From assembly GCF_000620505.1 (NCBI RefSeq), contig NZ_JIBC01000007.1, positions 355,632 to 419,631 on the forward strand: a stretch of 64,000 bases of DNA. Reading direction: 5' to 3'. Shown piece by piece: positions 46,805-55,217 of this stretch (position 1 is its first letter; every line of letters starts with the position of its first letter). Source of the stretch: Sulfitobacter sp. 20_GPM-1509m. GTDB lineage: Bacteria; Pseudomonadota; Alphaproteobacteria; Rhodobacterales; Rhodobacteraceae. The notes beneath the pieces are model-generated. The model saw nothing but the letters and a program-made list of their open reading frames with translations, had not been told where the DNA came from and did no database searches. The position numbers and the translations under genes were made by a program.

Positions 46805-47005
46805 TTAAGTACACCCCGCGTCATGCCCCCGCACGACGGCTGTCCCTGCCCGTCCCACGGCATCAGGCGTCAACGGATCAGGCAGCGCCTCGGCCAACCG
46901 CTCTATCGCACCTGTATATTCAGGGCCGCAAAAGGCCGCGTCACTTGTGCCGATCGCGCAGCTGGTCACGCCAATCAGGTGCAGCATCACTATCTTTGAC
47001 AGCAT
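46805..47005 (-). CDS. Rz1-like outer-membrane lipoprotein (o-spanin)
   Basis: 66 residues from the ATG at 47005 with AAGGA upstream. A short signal MLSKIVMLHLIGVTSC has lipobox V-T-S-C, giving a lipidated cysteine at residue 16 and a mature part of 51 residues. It starts inside the Rz-like gene in another frame and extends beyond it, the classic overlapping spanin arrangement. It is not proline-rich like lambda Rz1, so the call rests on lipobox, size and position. It would bridge to the i-spanin and disrupt the outer membrane at lysis. Confidence 0.7.
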   Translation of the reverse strand: MLSKIVMLHLIGVTSCAIGTSDAAFCGPEYTGAIERLAEALPDPLTPDAVGRAGTAVVRGHDAGCT

Positions 47006-47132
47006 CGGAGATGTCCTTTGATCGTTGCAGTGTGTCTTCACGCTGATCGCGTACGCGGTCTTCACCGCCCAGCCGGTAGACCAAGACGACAATAAGCAGG
47101 AGAGCAGCGGCGACCGCGACGACGCGCGTCAT
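46941..47132 (-). CDS. Rz-like inner-membrane spanin (i-spanin)
   Basis: 63 residues. N-terminal membrane anchor VVAVAAALLLIVVLVYRLGG (4-23), then a highly charged helical tail (RVRDQREDTLQRSKDISDAV). It begins within the endolysin stop (ATGA). It is short for an Rz, but anchor, helix and the overlapping lipoprotein gene fit an i-spanin. Confidence 0.7.
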   Translation of the reverse strand: MTRVVAVAAALLLIVVLVYRLGGEDRVRDQREDTLQRSKDISDAVKDSDAAPDWRDQLRDRHK

Positions 47133-48004
47133 GCGACCAGACCCTTCATGCAGTAATCGAAGTCGCCACCGCGCCGGATAAGCAGCCCGCGAACAACGCG
47201 GCCACCGGCCTTTTTGTACCAGGTGATCGCCTCGCAGCTTTCAGCAATCAGCCCGGCATTCAAACGGCGCACCGCAGTTGATGTGCCAGCCGCCCCAATC
47301 CCCACGTTGTACCCGAGATCGGTGAAGGCTGTGTCGCGATAGACTGGCAGCCGGATGCGCAAGGTTTCGGGCGCAAAGTATCGATGCATCTGCCTGCGGT
47401 AGCTGATCAGCTCGCGCGCCAGCATCGCCTCGCATTCCGCCTGCGTCCGTACGTCGCCCGCCTTCACGCCCTTGGTTTCACCAAAGCAGATCGTCCAGAC
47501 CCCCACGATGTCGCGGTAGGCCACCAGTCGCAGCCCCTCCCACTTTGCCACAAACGGGATTGCAACCCGCAGAAACTCGGCCTCAGAGGCCAAGCCTGAC
47601 GCGGTGGCGCGCTTGGGCACCAAAGGCTTGTCGGCCATTGCCAGCGTGATCCGCGCCGTTTGCCATGCGGCCTGTTCTTCAGACATTGGCGTCACGTCGG
47701 GAAGAACGCTGTTTTCATAGACGGCCCCGCCCAGTGACTTGACCAGCATGATCACGCCAAAACTAAAGGCCACAATGAAGAGCGTGCGGCGCACCGGCGC
47801 GCTACCCACATCCTGCTTGACGAACCGGCCCACGAATCCGGCGATGAAGAACACCAGGGCGGCCAGCCCGAGCGGGTATGGATCGGCCTCGATGCCCCAC
47901 ACGGCATAGAGCAGTTCCCCACCGATAAAGGCGATAAATCCCAAGATCATGCTCCAGACAGAATAGGTCCGGAACAGCTGCTTCCAGTTGTCGACGAAGT
48001 GCAT
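47129..48004 (-). CDS. Holin-endolysin fusion, GH24 lysozyme
   Basis: 291 residues from the ATG at 48004, preceded by GGAGAG; the frame extends upstream to 48124 without support. Three membrane helices (about 16-37, 45-61 and 74-93) form a holin-like module. A linker leads to a T4-type lysozyme domain with the E-8-D-5-T catalytic triad: E156, D165 and T171 (segment KWEGLRLVAYRDIVGVWT). It is both long and multi-span for an endolysin; a standalone holin gene is not seen, so one polypeptide may do both jobs or be a membrane-tethered endolysin. Followed directly by spanin genes. Confidence 0.8.
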   Translation of the reverse strand: MHFVDNWKQLFRTYSVWSMILGFIAFIGGELLYAVWGIEADPYPLGLAALVFFIAGFVGRFVKQDVGSAPVRRTLFIVAFSFGVIMLVKSLGGAVYENSVLPDVTPMSEEQAAWQTARITLAMADKPLVPKRATASGLASEAEFLRVAIPFVAKWEGLRLVAYRDIVGVWTICFGETKGVKAGDVRTQAECEAMLARELISYRRQMHRYFAPETLRIRLPVYRDTAFTDLGYNVGIGAAGTSTAVRRLNAGLIAESCEAITWYKKAGGRVVRGLLIRRGGDFDYCMKGLVA

Positions 48005-48074
48005 GGTCTCTCCAATGCTTGAAACCCCGCAGGCGGGGCATGAATGTTGAATTTTCGGAGTGGTTGGTGGCGGC

Positions 48075-48611
48075 CTAGAGCGCGACCTCGAAGGCCTCGG
48101 ACATCGGAGGCGTGGTCGGGCCATAGACGCCGCAGGCAGAAGGAATGATGACAGGCCAATAGCTGTATGTTCCAGGCGGCAGGTCCGACGGGATCCGCAC
48201 GCGCGCAGCGAACGAGCTGAAGCCGCTCGACACCGGCGCGCGAACCGCCGGCATGTCGTAGGCGTAGACGGTCAGGTTCTTGTCGTGATCGAAAAACTGG
48301 ACGCGCACCGTGGTTTCGCAATCGATGCTGCGCCGCACCACGTAGACCACCGTTAGCGTGCCGCCCCGGTGGATCTGCTTTTGTGTGACCAGGCCGATCC
48401 CCTTGAAGTCGAGGATGTTGGGCGACAGCTTGTCCGGCAAAGCCGCCAGGCGCGTCTCGACGGCCAGCAATCGCGACGGCACCTCGTGCCACTCAGACCA
48501 TTTTAGGAAGGCCCCGATAATAGCGGCAAACAGCATCGACACGACGCCACCGATAAGCAAAACCAGCTTCAGCAACTCCTGAACGGAAAACCCCCTACGT
48601 TCTTCCGTCAT
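48075..48611 (-). CDS. Membrane-anchored phage protein of unknown function
   Basis: 178 residues. One N-terminal helix (LLKLVLLIGGVVSMLFAAIIGAFL, about 14-37) is followed by a periplasmic beta-rich domain that includes VRVQFFDHDKNLTVYAYD and SACGVYGPTTPPMSEAFEV. The start overlaps the previous gene by ATGA. It sits between tail and lysis genes. It may be an antiholin/lysis regulator or a superinfection factor; I recognise no family. Confidence 0.7.
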   Translation of the reverse strand: MTEERRGFSVQELLKLVLLIGGVVSMLFAAIIGAFLKWSEWHEVPSRLLAVETRLAALPDKLSPNILDFKGIGLVTQKQIHRGGTLTVVYVVRRSIDCETTVRVQFFDHDKNLTVYAYDMPAVRAPVSSGFSSFAARVRIPSDLPPGTYSYWPVIIPSACGVYGPTTPPMSEAFEVAL

Positions 48612-49159
48612 GCGCCACCCGCCTCAATCCCGAATGCCGCATCCACCGCGACAGGATCCAAATCGAGCCACCAGATCAGCAGATCGATGAAGTCGTTGTT
48701 CCGGTGAATGTCAGCGGCTGAGGCCCATTCCAGTTTCACGCGCCGCGCGCCCTCGGCCGAGAGGGTTTCGAGAAAGGCGTCCATCACGACCGGCCATTCG
48801 CCCTTGGCGGCGCTCAGAACGTCTTCGCCGTCCAGTACGCCCGCCTCGTCCAGCCAAATGCAGAACTCGCGCCGGGTTAACGACGCTGCTGCACGGGCCT
48901 GCACCAGCACGGCGGCGGGATCAACAACGGGCGGCACCGCCACCCCATCCACCCAATTCATGCCCGCAAAGGTGTCGTCAGGAACCTCTTGCCAGCCCAA
49001 GGCCGCGATGGCGGCCAGCTTTTCCTCGTCGGTTGGGTATTTCCAAACCCCGCCGTCGTCGTGGGATTCATCGGCCAGCCAAATGGGCTGCAACCCGTGG
49101 GCAGGTACGGGGATCGAGACAACCGTCACGACCCCGTCAACAATTTGTGCATGTTTCAT
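48608..49159 (-). CDS. Phage tail-fibre-associated protein, unknown
   Basis: 183 residues from the ATG at 49159, which overlaps the fibre stop by ATGA; the frame continues to 49414 without coding character. It begins MKHAQIVDGVVTVVSIPVP, as tail-fibre accessory proteins often do, and a C-terminal part is rich in Trp and acidic residues (LLIWWLDLDPVAVDAAFGIE). Position after the fibre suggests an assembly chaperone or fibre partner. Confidence 0.65.
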   Translation of the reverse strand: MKHAQIVDGVVTVVSIPVPAHGLQPIWLADESHDDGGVWKYPTDEEKLAAIAALGWQEVPDDTFAGMNWVDGVAVPPVVDPAAVLVQARAAASLTRREFCIWLDEAGVLDGEDVLSAAKGEWPVVMDAFLETLSAEGARRVKLEWASAADIHRNNDFIDLLIWWLDLDPVAVDAAFGIEAGGA

Positions 49160-50226
49160 TTTCGGTACAGCTCCACCCGTGTGTAAACTTCGGTTCCGTA
49201 GTTGGCGGCTCGCCCACCAGCACGCGTTGCGTTTGGCTTTTGTTCGATGCGATATGTCTTGCCCGCAACAACCGCAGCCCCGCCACTCGATTGTGAGATG
49301 TAAGTGTTGCCCATATAGGCAGACTGCCCCTGAGCCACCACGACACCATCCGTGACGTTGTATAGGCGGGTCGCGTAGATGTCGGTGCCAGGGCAGTTCC
49401 ATTCGCACCAGCAATCGACTGCGGGCGTAAATTCGTTTGAGGACACTGCGACTGATGCGTTGTGATTTCGCGTGATGGTGTTCAAATCACGGATGTTCCA
49501 CACATCGACCGTGAGTGTCTGCGCCGCCGTATTTTGCGCCTTCTGATCTTCAATGACAGCCAGGATCGGGGGGTTATAGTCGATGGCCTGCTTTGTGCGC
49601 AGAGGGGTCATCAGCGTTTCATTGTTGCCCCCACCCTGCGCGTGTCCCACCGTAGCTAAGTCCGAGCCGAGCATGATCCGCGTCCAAGCTGACCAGGTAA
49701 CCCCGTTGTCAGTGGAAAAGCGATAATAAACCAGGTTGGCATTCGGAGCAAAAATGATCTGGGAAATCCAGTTGGTGGCGTAGCGCACAGCGATGAACGA
49801 TCCACCCGTCGTAATGGCGGCCGGTCGATCGGGATCAGTTGCCCCGTAGTTGTAAAAACCGGTCCTTGTCGTCCCGTTCAGCGTGGCGGTTGTGGTCGAG
49901 CCTTTCTGCCCCAGCCCGAACGCCCCCACCGGCATCAAAGCATTGGTGGTGTCGTCATGCACCCCGGTTTGCACGAGCTTGAAGCCCAAGCCCCCGCCTG
50001 TGATGTAGAGTACCCGCCCATCCTTTCCGCTGATGTTGGGCAGATCGCCCGCAAGCGCAGCCGCCAGCGCTTCGGCGGCCTTTTCCTCGGTGAAGCCACA
50101 GACCTCAGCCATGTATTCGACCAGGGGCTGGAAGAACACGATATTGTCCTCAGCACGGTCTTTGAAGGTGGCAGGATCACTGCGCAGCGCGGGCAGCGGG
50201 ACCACAGGGGGCGTTGGTGCAGCCAT
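49156..50226 (-). CDS. Phage tail fibre protein with pyocin-knob-like domain
   Basis: 356 residues. An N-terminal virion-attachment region (about 1-65) is followed by a repetitive mid-part with GTTRTGFYNYGATDPDRP. A stretch WISQIIFAPNANLVYYRFST.DNGVTWSAWTRIM, about 155-190, is the knob signature of pyocin-like fibres. The C-terminal 100 residues, aromatic and small-residue rich, may bind receptor. Overlaps both neighbours. Confidence 0.78.
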   Translation of the reverse strand: MAAPTPPVVPLPALRSDPATFKDRAEDNIVFFQPLVEYMAEVCGFTEEKAAEALAAALAGDLPNISGKDGRVLYITGGGLGFKLVQTGVHDDTTNALMPVGAFGLGQKGSTTTATLNGTTRTGFYNYGATDPDRPAAITTGGSFIAVRYATNWISQIIFAPNANLVYYRFSTDNGVTWSAWTRIMLGSDLATVGHAQGGGNNETLMTPLRTKQAIDYNPPILAVIEDQKAQNTAAQTLTVDVWNIRDLNTITRNHNASVAVSSNEFTPAVDCWCEWNCPGTDIYATRLYNVTDGVVVAQGQSAYMGNTYISQSSGGAAVVAGKTYRIEQKPNATRAGGRAANYGTEVYTRVELYRK

Positions 50227-51158
50227 TATACGATTCCTTGTACTTCGATTGAGATTTCAGCGTGGTCGGCCCCGACGTAGGTTGTCCGGTAGCCGCGATA
50301 GAATCCGTAGTTGATCGCGGCAAATGCGCTGGTTTCGCTTGCGATCCACACAGCTGGTTCGCCGCCGCGCAAACCCCTGAGTATGCGCGTGATCGACGCG
50401 AGGCTGGAGCGCGGCACGGTCACGGCAAAATCGGACAACCGCGTGGCCTCGCGTTTTACCGTGTCGAGGTTGCCAAAGTCGTCGGTCTGCACATAGCTGA
50501 AGTCGAGACCAGAGAAGCTGATCCCCTCTTGTGGTGTGATCCCCAGCTCCGAGACGTAGCCCAGCACGATCTGTCCGACGGCGACCTGCGATCCGGTTAG
50601 CGTGACCACGATGCGCGGCGTGCCCAGGACCGGTAGATCGGTCAGTACAAAGTCCTCGAGCGGACGGTAAGGCTCGACGAAGTAAGCCAGCCAGTCTGTC
50701 ACAGCGCTTTCGTCGTTCATCTCGACCGTATTGTCATAGATCATGTCAGGCCCCGCATAGACCTGCACCTGCACCGTGTTGGCCGAGATCCCGAAGCCTG
50801 CGATGCCGCCGATGAATACGCCCGGCGTGACCTCGAAACTGATCGACCCCGCCTGCACCGCAGGCTGCGATGGCTTTCCATCAAATATCCGCCAGAGGTT
50901 CGTGGCCCCGATTATCTGCCAGTAAACAGGATCGGGATTATCAATGAGCGGATCCGCAAGAGCGGCCACCTCAAGGTCCGGATCGTGCCCGATGTTGTCA
51001 CTCAGCAGCGATCTGTAGACGGTGTGCGTGTCTAGGCTGATCACGTAGTCACCCCGCCCGTAGGTCGTGATGGCAGACCAGACCGCGTGATCATTCTCGA
51101 CCACGTTTGCAGCTGTCAGCGTCAGATCGGTGACCGGCACCGGCAGGATGATCTTCAT
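50226..51158 (-). CDS. Probable distal tail / tail-tip protein
   Basis: 310 residues, beta-rich, without membrane segments. The N-terminus (NVVENDHAVWSAITTYGRGD, about 18-37) resembles a small carbohydrate-binding-like module; the C-terminal half ends with an immunoglobulin-like strand pattern. It begins within the tape-measure stop (ATGA). Its place between tape measure and fibre fits a distal tail protein. No family is firmly recognised. Confidence 0.6.
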   Translation of the reverse strand: MKIILPVPVTDLTLTAANVVENDHAVWSAITTYGRGDYVISLDTHTVYRSLLSDNIGHDPDLEVAALADPLIDNPDPVYWQIIGATNLWRIFDGKPSQPAVQAGSISFEVTPGVFIGGIAGFGISANTVQVQVYAGPDMIYDNTVEMNDESAVTDWLAYFVEPYRPLEDFVLTDLPVLGTPRIVVTLTGSQVAVGQIVLGYVSELGITPQEGISFSGLDFSYVQTDDFGNLDTVKREATRLSDFAVTVPRSSLASITRILRGLRGGEPAVWIASETSAFAAINYGFYRGYRTTYVGADHAEISIEVQGIV

Positions 51159-54100
51159 GCGTCTGGCTCCAGTGCGGCGCGGCGTTGTAGATTGAAGAGC
51201 TGACTGGTCAGCCGCGCGCTGTTCACATCACCCTCGCGGATGGCCCTGACCACTTCGCGCAGCAGGTTGATCATCTCGCCACCCGCGGCCGTCTGGATGT
51301 CCTCGATGCTGGCGAGATAACCGCCTGCGGTGCGTGCATAGATTTCATCGGCCTTGGTTTTGAACAGCGCGTTGTTCACGAGGCTTTCACTCAACGCATC
51401 CGACGCGGCCGTGATCTCGGCAAAGGCAGGCGACAGCTTGATGAGTGCCGCCACCAGCTCGGTGTCGCCCAAACTGTCCGCCTCATCCACCAGGGCGCGG
51501 AATGCTGCACGACTGCGCGGCAAGGTATTGATCCCGAGATCCGACAGTTCCTTGGTCAGCCGCTGCGTGGCCTTGGCCGTGCGTTCCTGGGCGCTGTAGA
51601 ACTCTTGATAATAGGCGCCGGTGATGGTGCCAAAGTCCTGAAGGCTGCCGAAGAGATCAACAAAACTGCTGGCCGCATCCCCGCCCACCAGCGACAGATC
51701 GTAAAGCTGCAACCCCAGTGCATCCATCATCGGATTGACCGCCTTCAGGCTGGTCACGATGCGCTGCAGGGTGTCAAACGACCCCTCGCCCACACGCTTC
51801 AACCCCTCGAACTCTTCATTCACATGGCTGATCGTCTCGGTGGTTTCGCGGTTCAGGAACTTGCCAAACAGGCCTGACAGCCCATCGCCGCCCAAGATGT
51901 TGGTCGTCGTGGTGATGATCTCATCAAAGCTGCCGACCATCGCATCTGCAAAGACATCCGACAGCCGTTCCATTTCGTCGGCGATGGCTTTCTGGATCTC
52001 TTCTTCGGTCTTGCCCTTGGTCGAGATCTTGAACTGGAAGCTGGCGCGATCGATGTTATCCGCATCAAAGCCCAGATAGGTGCCCATCTCCATGATGCTT
52101 TTGCCGATGTCCCCAATAGCTTGCTGCAAGGGTGCTGCCACGTCGTCAGCCGCCTCACTGTAGGACGTCCCGACCTTCTTGCTTAAACCCCAAAACCGCT
52201 TTGTCTCGATCGTCCGGAACGTCTCGACCAGCGCATCCATGCCATCGACCGTGATCCGCAGGCCTGCATCCAGTTCGGTTACCTTCTTTTTGAAGAACGA
52301 GAATACCGCCGCCACCGCCAGCAGCGGTGCAGCTATGGCCCCGATCGCGCCTGCGATGGCCGTGCCGGTGCCGGTTGCAAAAGCGGTGCCCAGTTGCGCA
52401 CCAATGCTGCCGAACATACCCCCGATGCCACCGCTGAAGAGCGAGCCTATCGAGTTCATGAAGCCGCCCGTAAGTGCGCTGCCAATGCCGCCCAATCCGC
52501 CGAGCAGTCCGCCGCCGCCACCTGCTCCACCAAAGATGCCTCCGACCTGCCCCAGTCCAGGCACACCTGCCGCTGCAACCCCCGCGCCACCGCCCGAAAG
52601 ACCCATCGAGAGCATGATCCGGTTGCGGGCCGCGAGACCAATCATTTGCGAAATCATCTGCTGGAACCCGCCGAGGATCGACCTGGTAAAGCCTTTAAAG
52701 TCATTGAAGCCGCGCGAAACAAAATCACCAAAGGCATCAGCGACGCCACCGATCGCATTCACCAGAGGGCGCTGCATTTCTTCGCGCAGCCGCTTGGCTT
52801 CCTTCTCGGCCTCGCTCAGTGCTTTGGAAGCCTTCTTGGCACCCTTGGCCGCCTTGCCACCTGCTGCGCCGGTCTCATCCAGAACATCATTCAGATCCTG
52901 CCCTGCGTTCGATGTGTTTTTTGCCGCTTCACCCGCTGCCGTGACTGCATCGGTCAACGCACCGACCGACTCCAACGGGGCTGTCACGCCTGCTTTCAGC
53001 GCTTCCCCGACCCCGGACGCCATTTCGCCAGTGGCCCGCAGCTCGCCGGACATCTCACGCATAGCGCCCGTTGCTTGCCCTACATCAATGTACTGGGTGT
53101 TAAACGCCTCGCTGAAGGCAGCACCGGCCTGCCCTGCAATATCCACCGCAGCCCCGACCTCGACCTTCCAGGCCGACAGGTCCGGCGGGGCAATGGCTGT
53201 GCCGCCGAACTTGGTGATGATCGCGTTCAATGGCTCCAGAACACCGCCGATGCCCTTCCCGATCATGCTGATCAGCCCGTTGATTGCCTCCGCCCCGATC
53301 CGTTTGAAGGCCGCAGGCAGCGCGTTCCACGCCGTGGTCACCGCCTTGAACGCCCCGACAAAGGCCCCGATGATCCTGTTGTTGGTGTCGAGCGTAAATT
53401 CCACGATACCCGCCAGAGCATCGACGGCATCGGCCTTGGTGCGCAGCCAGCCCGCTTCCATCTGGAAGCCTGCTGCGTCAAAGGCGAGAACGATCCGGCT
53501 CCAGACCTCGGCCGCCACGTCTTTCAACAGGTTCATGGCCACGCCAAAGCCGCCGACAGAGCCGGACAGGTCCACGAACTTGCCGACCAATACCCCGGCC
53601 GCAACCACAACCGCCCCGATACCCGAGGAGATCAGCGCGCCGCGCAATGCCACCAATGCCCCGCTGAGTGAAAACGTCGCCACCTTGGCCAGCACCAGGG
53701 CGCCCACGTAGCGCACACCGAACGCCGTGGCCGCAACAGTCGCCACGCCCGCGAAGGCGCTCAGGTTCTGCGTGAAGCCATCGATCATCGCCCGCAGCAA
53801 GCCGCCTTCCCTCAGGCTGTCTGTCATCGCCTGGACCAGCGCGCCAAGTGTGGGCACGAGCGCAATCGCCAATTGCTGCCCCGCATATTGCGAGATCAGG
53901 CCGAGCCGCCCGATCCGGTCGTTTGCCGTCTCGATTGCGCTGGCGTCAAACTTGCTGACCTCAAGCCCGTAAGCCTTGATATCGGCGCGCGCGTTCCGGA
54001 TCGCATCACCACCCTGCAGGACCAACAGAGCCATTTCCCGGTTGCGCACACCGAGATCGCGCAGGATCGCCGTGGTCTTACCAGAGGACAGGCCCAGAGC

Positions 54101-54544
54101 CTTTACCCGGTCAGCAATCACGGCCAGCTTTTCGTCGGCATCGATGCCTTGCAGATCCGACAGCTCCAGCCCCAATGCTTCCAGTGCACGCTTGCCGTTG
54201 CCGGACACGCCGACACTGGCCAGCTCGCGGTTCATGGTCTGGATATCGTTTGTCAGCCCCGAAAGGCTCACACCCGCCTCGCCCGCAGACAGTTCCAACG
54301 CCCGAAAGCCCCCGATCGAGCTGTCGAGACGCCGCGCCGCCTTGGCGGCTGCATCAATCTGGTTCGCTCCCGCCAGTGCGGCCGTCGCCAACGCCGCCCC
54401 GAAGGCCGCCGCTGCACCAGCCACGGCGGCAAACTGCAGCTTCATTTTCTGAAGCGACCTGTCCGCCGCGCCGGCACCTTTTTCGAACTTGGCACTGTCC
54501 AGCCCGAGGTTGACGCGCAGCGCGCCGATCACCGATTGCCCCAT
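51155..54544 (-). CDS. Tail tape measure protein
   Basis: 1129 residues, the longest prophage gene. The start MGQSVIGALRVNLGLDSAKF with an early coiled coil is typical of lambda-like tape measures. Hydrophobic stretches lie at about 270-320, and a Gly/Ala-rich span with GGAGGGGGLLGGLGG is near 670-700, followed by a membrane-like segment near 740-760. It sets tail length and is ejected on infection. Starts with the TAATG overlap on the chaperone stop. Confidence 0.92.
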   Translation of the reverse strand: MGQSVIGALRVNLGLDSAKFEKGAGAADRSLQKMKLQFAAVAGAAAAFGAALATAALAGANQIDAAAKAARRLDSSIGGFRALELSAGEAGVSLSGLTNDIQTMNRELASVGVSGNGKRALEALGLELSDLQGIDADEKLAVIADRVKALGLSSGKTTAILRDLGVRNREMALLVLQGGDAIRNARADIKAYGLEVSKFDASAIETANDRIGRLGLISQYAGQQLAIALVPTLGALVQAMTDSLREGGLLRAMIDGFTQNLSAFAGVATVAATAFGVRYVGALVLAKVATFSLSGALVALRGALISSGIGAVVVAAGVLVGKFVDLSGSVGGFGVAMNLLKDVAAEVWSRIVLAFDAAGFQMEAGWLRTKADAVDALAGIVEFTLDTNNRIIGAFVGAFKAVTTAWNALPAAFKRIGAEAINGLISMIGKGIGGVLEPLNAIITKFGGTAIAPPDLSAWKVEVGAAVDIAGQAGAAFSEAFNTQYIDVGQATGAMREMSGELRATGEMASGVGEALKAGVTAPLESVGALTDAVTAAGEAAKNTSNAGQDLNDVLDETGAAGGKAAKGAKKASKALSEAEKEAKRLREEMQRPLVNAIGGVADAFGDFVSRGFNDFKGFTRSILGGFQQMISQMIGLAARNRIMLSMGLSGGGAGVAAAGVPGLGQVGGIFGGAGGGGGLLGGLGGIGSALTGGFMNSIGSLFSGGIGGMFGSIGAQLGTAFATGTGTAIAGAIGAIAAPLLAVAAVFSFFKKKVTELDAGLRITVDGMDALVETFRTIETKRFWGLSKKVGTSYSEAADDVAAPLQQAIGDIGKSIMEMGTYLGFDADNIDRASFQFKISTKGKTEEEIQKAIADEMERLSDVFADAMVGSFDEIITTTTNILGGDGLSGLFGKFLNRETTETISHVNEEFEGLKRVGEGSFDTLQRIVTSLKAVNPMMDALGLQLYDLSLVGGDAASSFVDLFGSLQDFGTITGAYYQEFYSAQERTAKATQRLTKELSDLGINTLPRSRAAFRALVDEADSLGDTELVAALIKLSPAFAEITAASDALSESLVNNALFKTKADEIYARTAGGYLASIEDIQTAAGGEMINLLREVVRAIREGDVNSARLTSQLFNLQRRAALEPDA

Positions 54545-54759
54545 TATGCTGTCCTTCCTGCCATCGCGATGAAGAACGCACGCACCTGCGCCTGCGCCAC
54601 TTCATCGGGAACCGCTGATTTGCTGTTTGTTTTGGAATATTTCGGGAGCTTTTTCGGCTCGTGAAAGGCGAAGGCGACAAGGCCTGCCAACTCGAAATTC
54701 CGCACCCGTGCCAGTTCATGCTCGCTTTCAATTCTGGCGACCGTTGCGCGCAAGATCAT
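54544..54759 (-). CDS. Tail assembly chaperone, T-type extension (made by -1 frameshift)
   Basis: 71 codons from the ATG at 54759, but the frame is open far upstream. The conserved stretch SWLEAGQDYDRFWRLTPREI lies immediately before this ATG, in the same frame, so the ATG is not the natural start. It is joined by -1 frameshift at 54888-54894 to the preceding gene, giving a predicted fusion of 224 residues (110 + 114). This is the lambda G-GT arrangement. It ends one base into the tape measure start. Confidence 0.75.
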   Translation of the reverse strand: MILRATVARIESEHELARVRNFELAGLVAFAFHEPKKLPKYSKTNSKSAVPDEVAQAQVRAFFIAMAGRTA

Positions 54760-54839
54760 GACAATCTCGCGCGGGGTCAGCCGCCAGAACCGATCGTAAT
54801 CCTGACCGGCCTCAAGCCAACTGGCCTGAAGCGCGTCAA

Positions 54840-55217
54840 TCAGGTCGAGGCTTTTGACTTGTCGCGGGGCTTGCCCCCCGCCGCCGCGTTTCCCTGGTCG
54901 TCTGCCTTGTCCGCCACGGCTTCGGGAAAGGCGGCTTGAGCGGCCTGGGTGATCAAGGCAACTGCGCCCGAAAACCCCACATCCGAAATCAGCTCGCCCG
55001 CCTCTTCGACGGAGATTTGATCAGGACCGACACCGGCCCAGAACAGACCGCGCAGCCGCTTGAAGTCCGGCACGTCCTTGTCTTCCATCTCGCGCAATGC
55101 ACCGACAAAGTTCTCGCCGAACTTATCTTCATAGGCGAGCATCGCATTGACAGAGAACCGCATTTGGAAGGTCGTGCCATCGACCTCGAAAGGGATCGCC
55201 CCGCGACGCGCGCTCAT
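54840..55217 (-). CDS. Tail assembly chaperone, G-type (GTA-gp10-like)
   Basis: 125 residues from the ATG at 55217, which overlaps the tail-tube stop by ATGA; upstream methionine at 55238 is not preferred. The core RFSVNAMLAYEDKFGENFVGALREM (about 20-44) is typical of tail chaperones that bind the tape measure. It has a slippery heptamer at codons 108-110 so a fraction of ribosomes read into the T-type frame. Confidence 0.82.
   Translation of the reverse strand: MSARRGAIPFEVDGTTFQMRFSVNAMLAYEDKFGENFVGALREMEDKDVPDFKRLRGLFWAGVGPDQISVEEAGELISDVGFSGAVALITQAAQAAFPEAVADKADDQGNAAAGGKPRDKSKAST
54888..54894 (-). promoter_or_regulatory. -1 ribosomal frameshift slippery site G GGA AAC
   Basis: On the coding (minus) strand the zero-frame codons are CAG GGA AAC, that is X XXY YYZ = G GGA AAC. 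Slippage re-pairs on GGG AAA and continues with CGC in the -1 frame, which is open through to 54546. The segment that follows is very G-rich (GCGGCGGCGGGGGGC), suited to a stimulatory structure. Confidence 0.75.

Noticed and set aside
52179..53711. 510-codon plus-strand frame, Ser/Pro/Ala-rich
   Set aside because: Antisense to the tape measure gene; composition is typical of a shadow frame.
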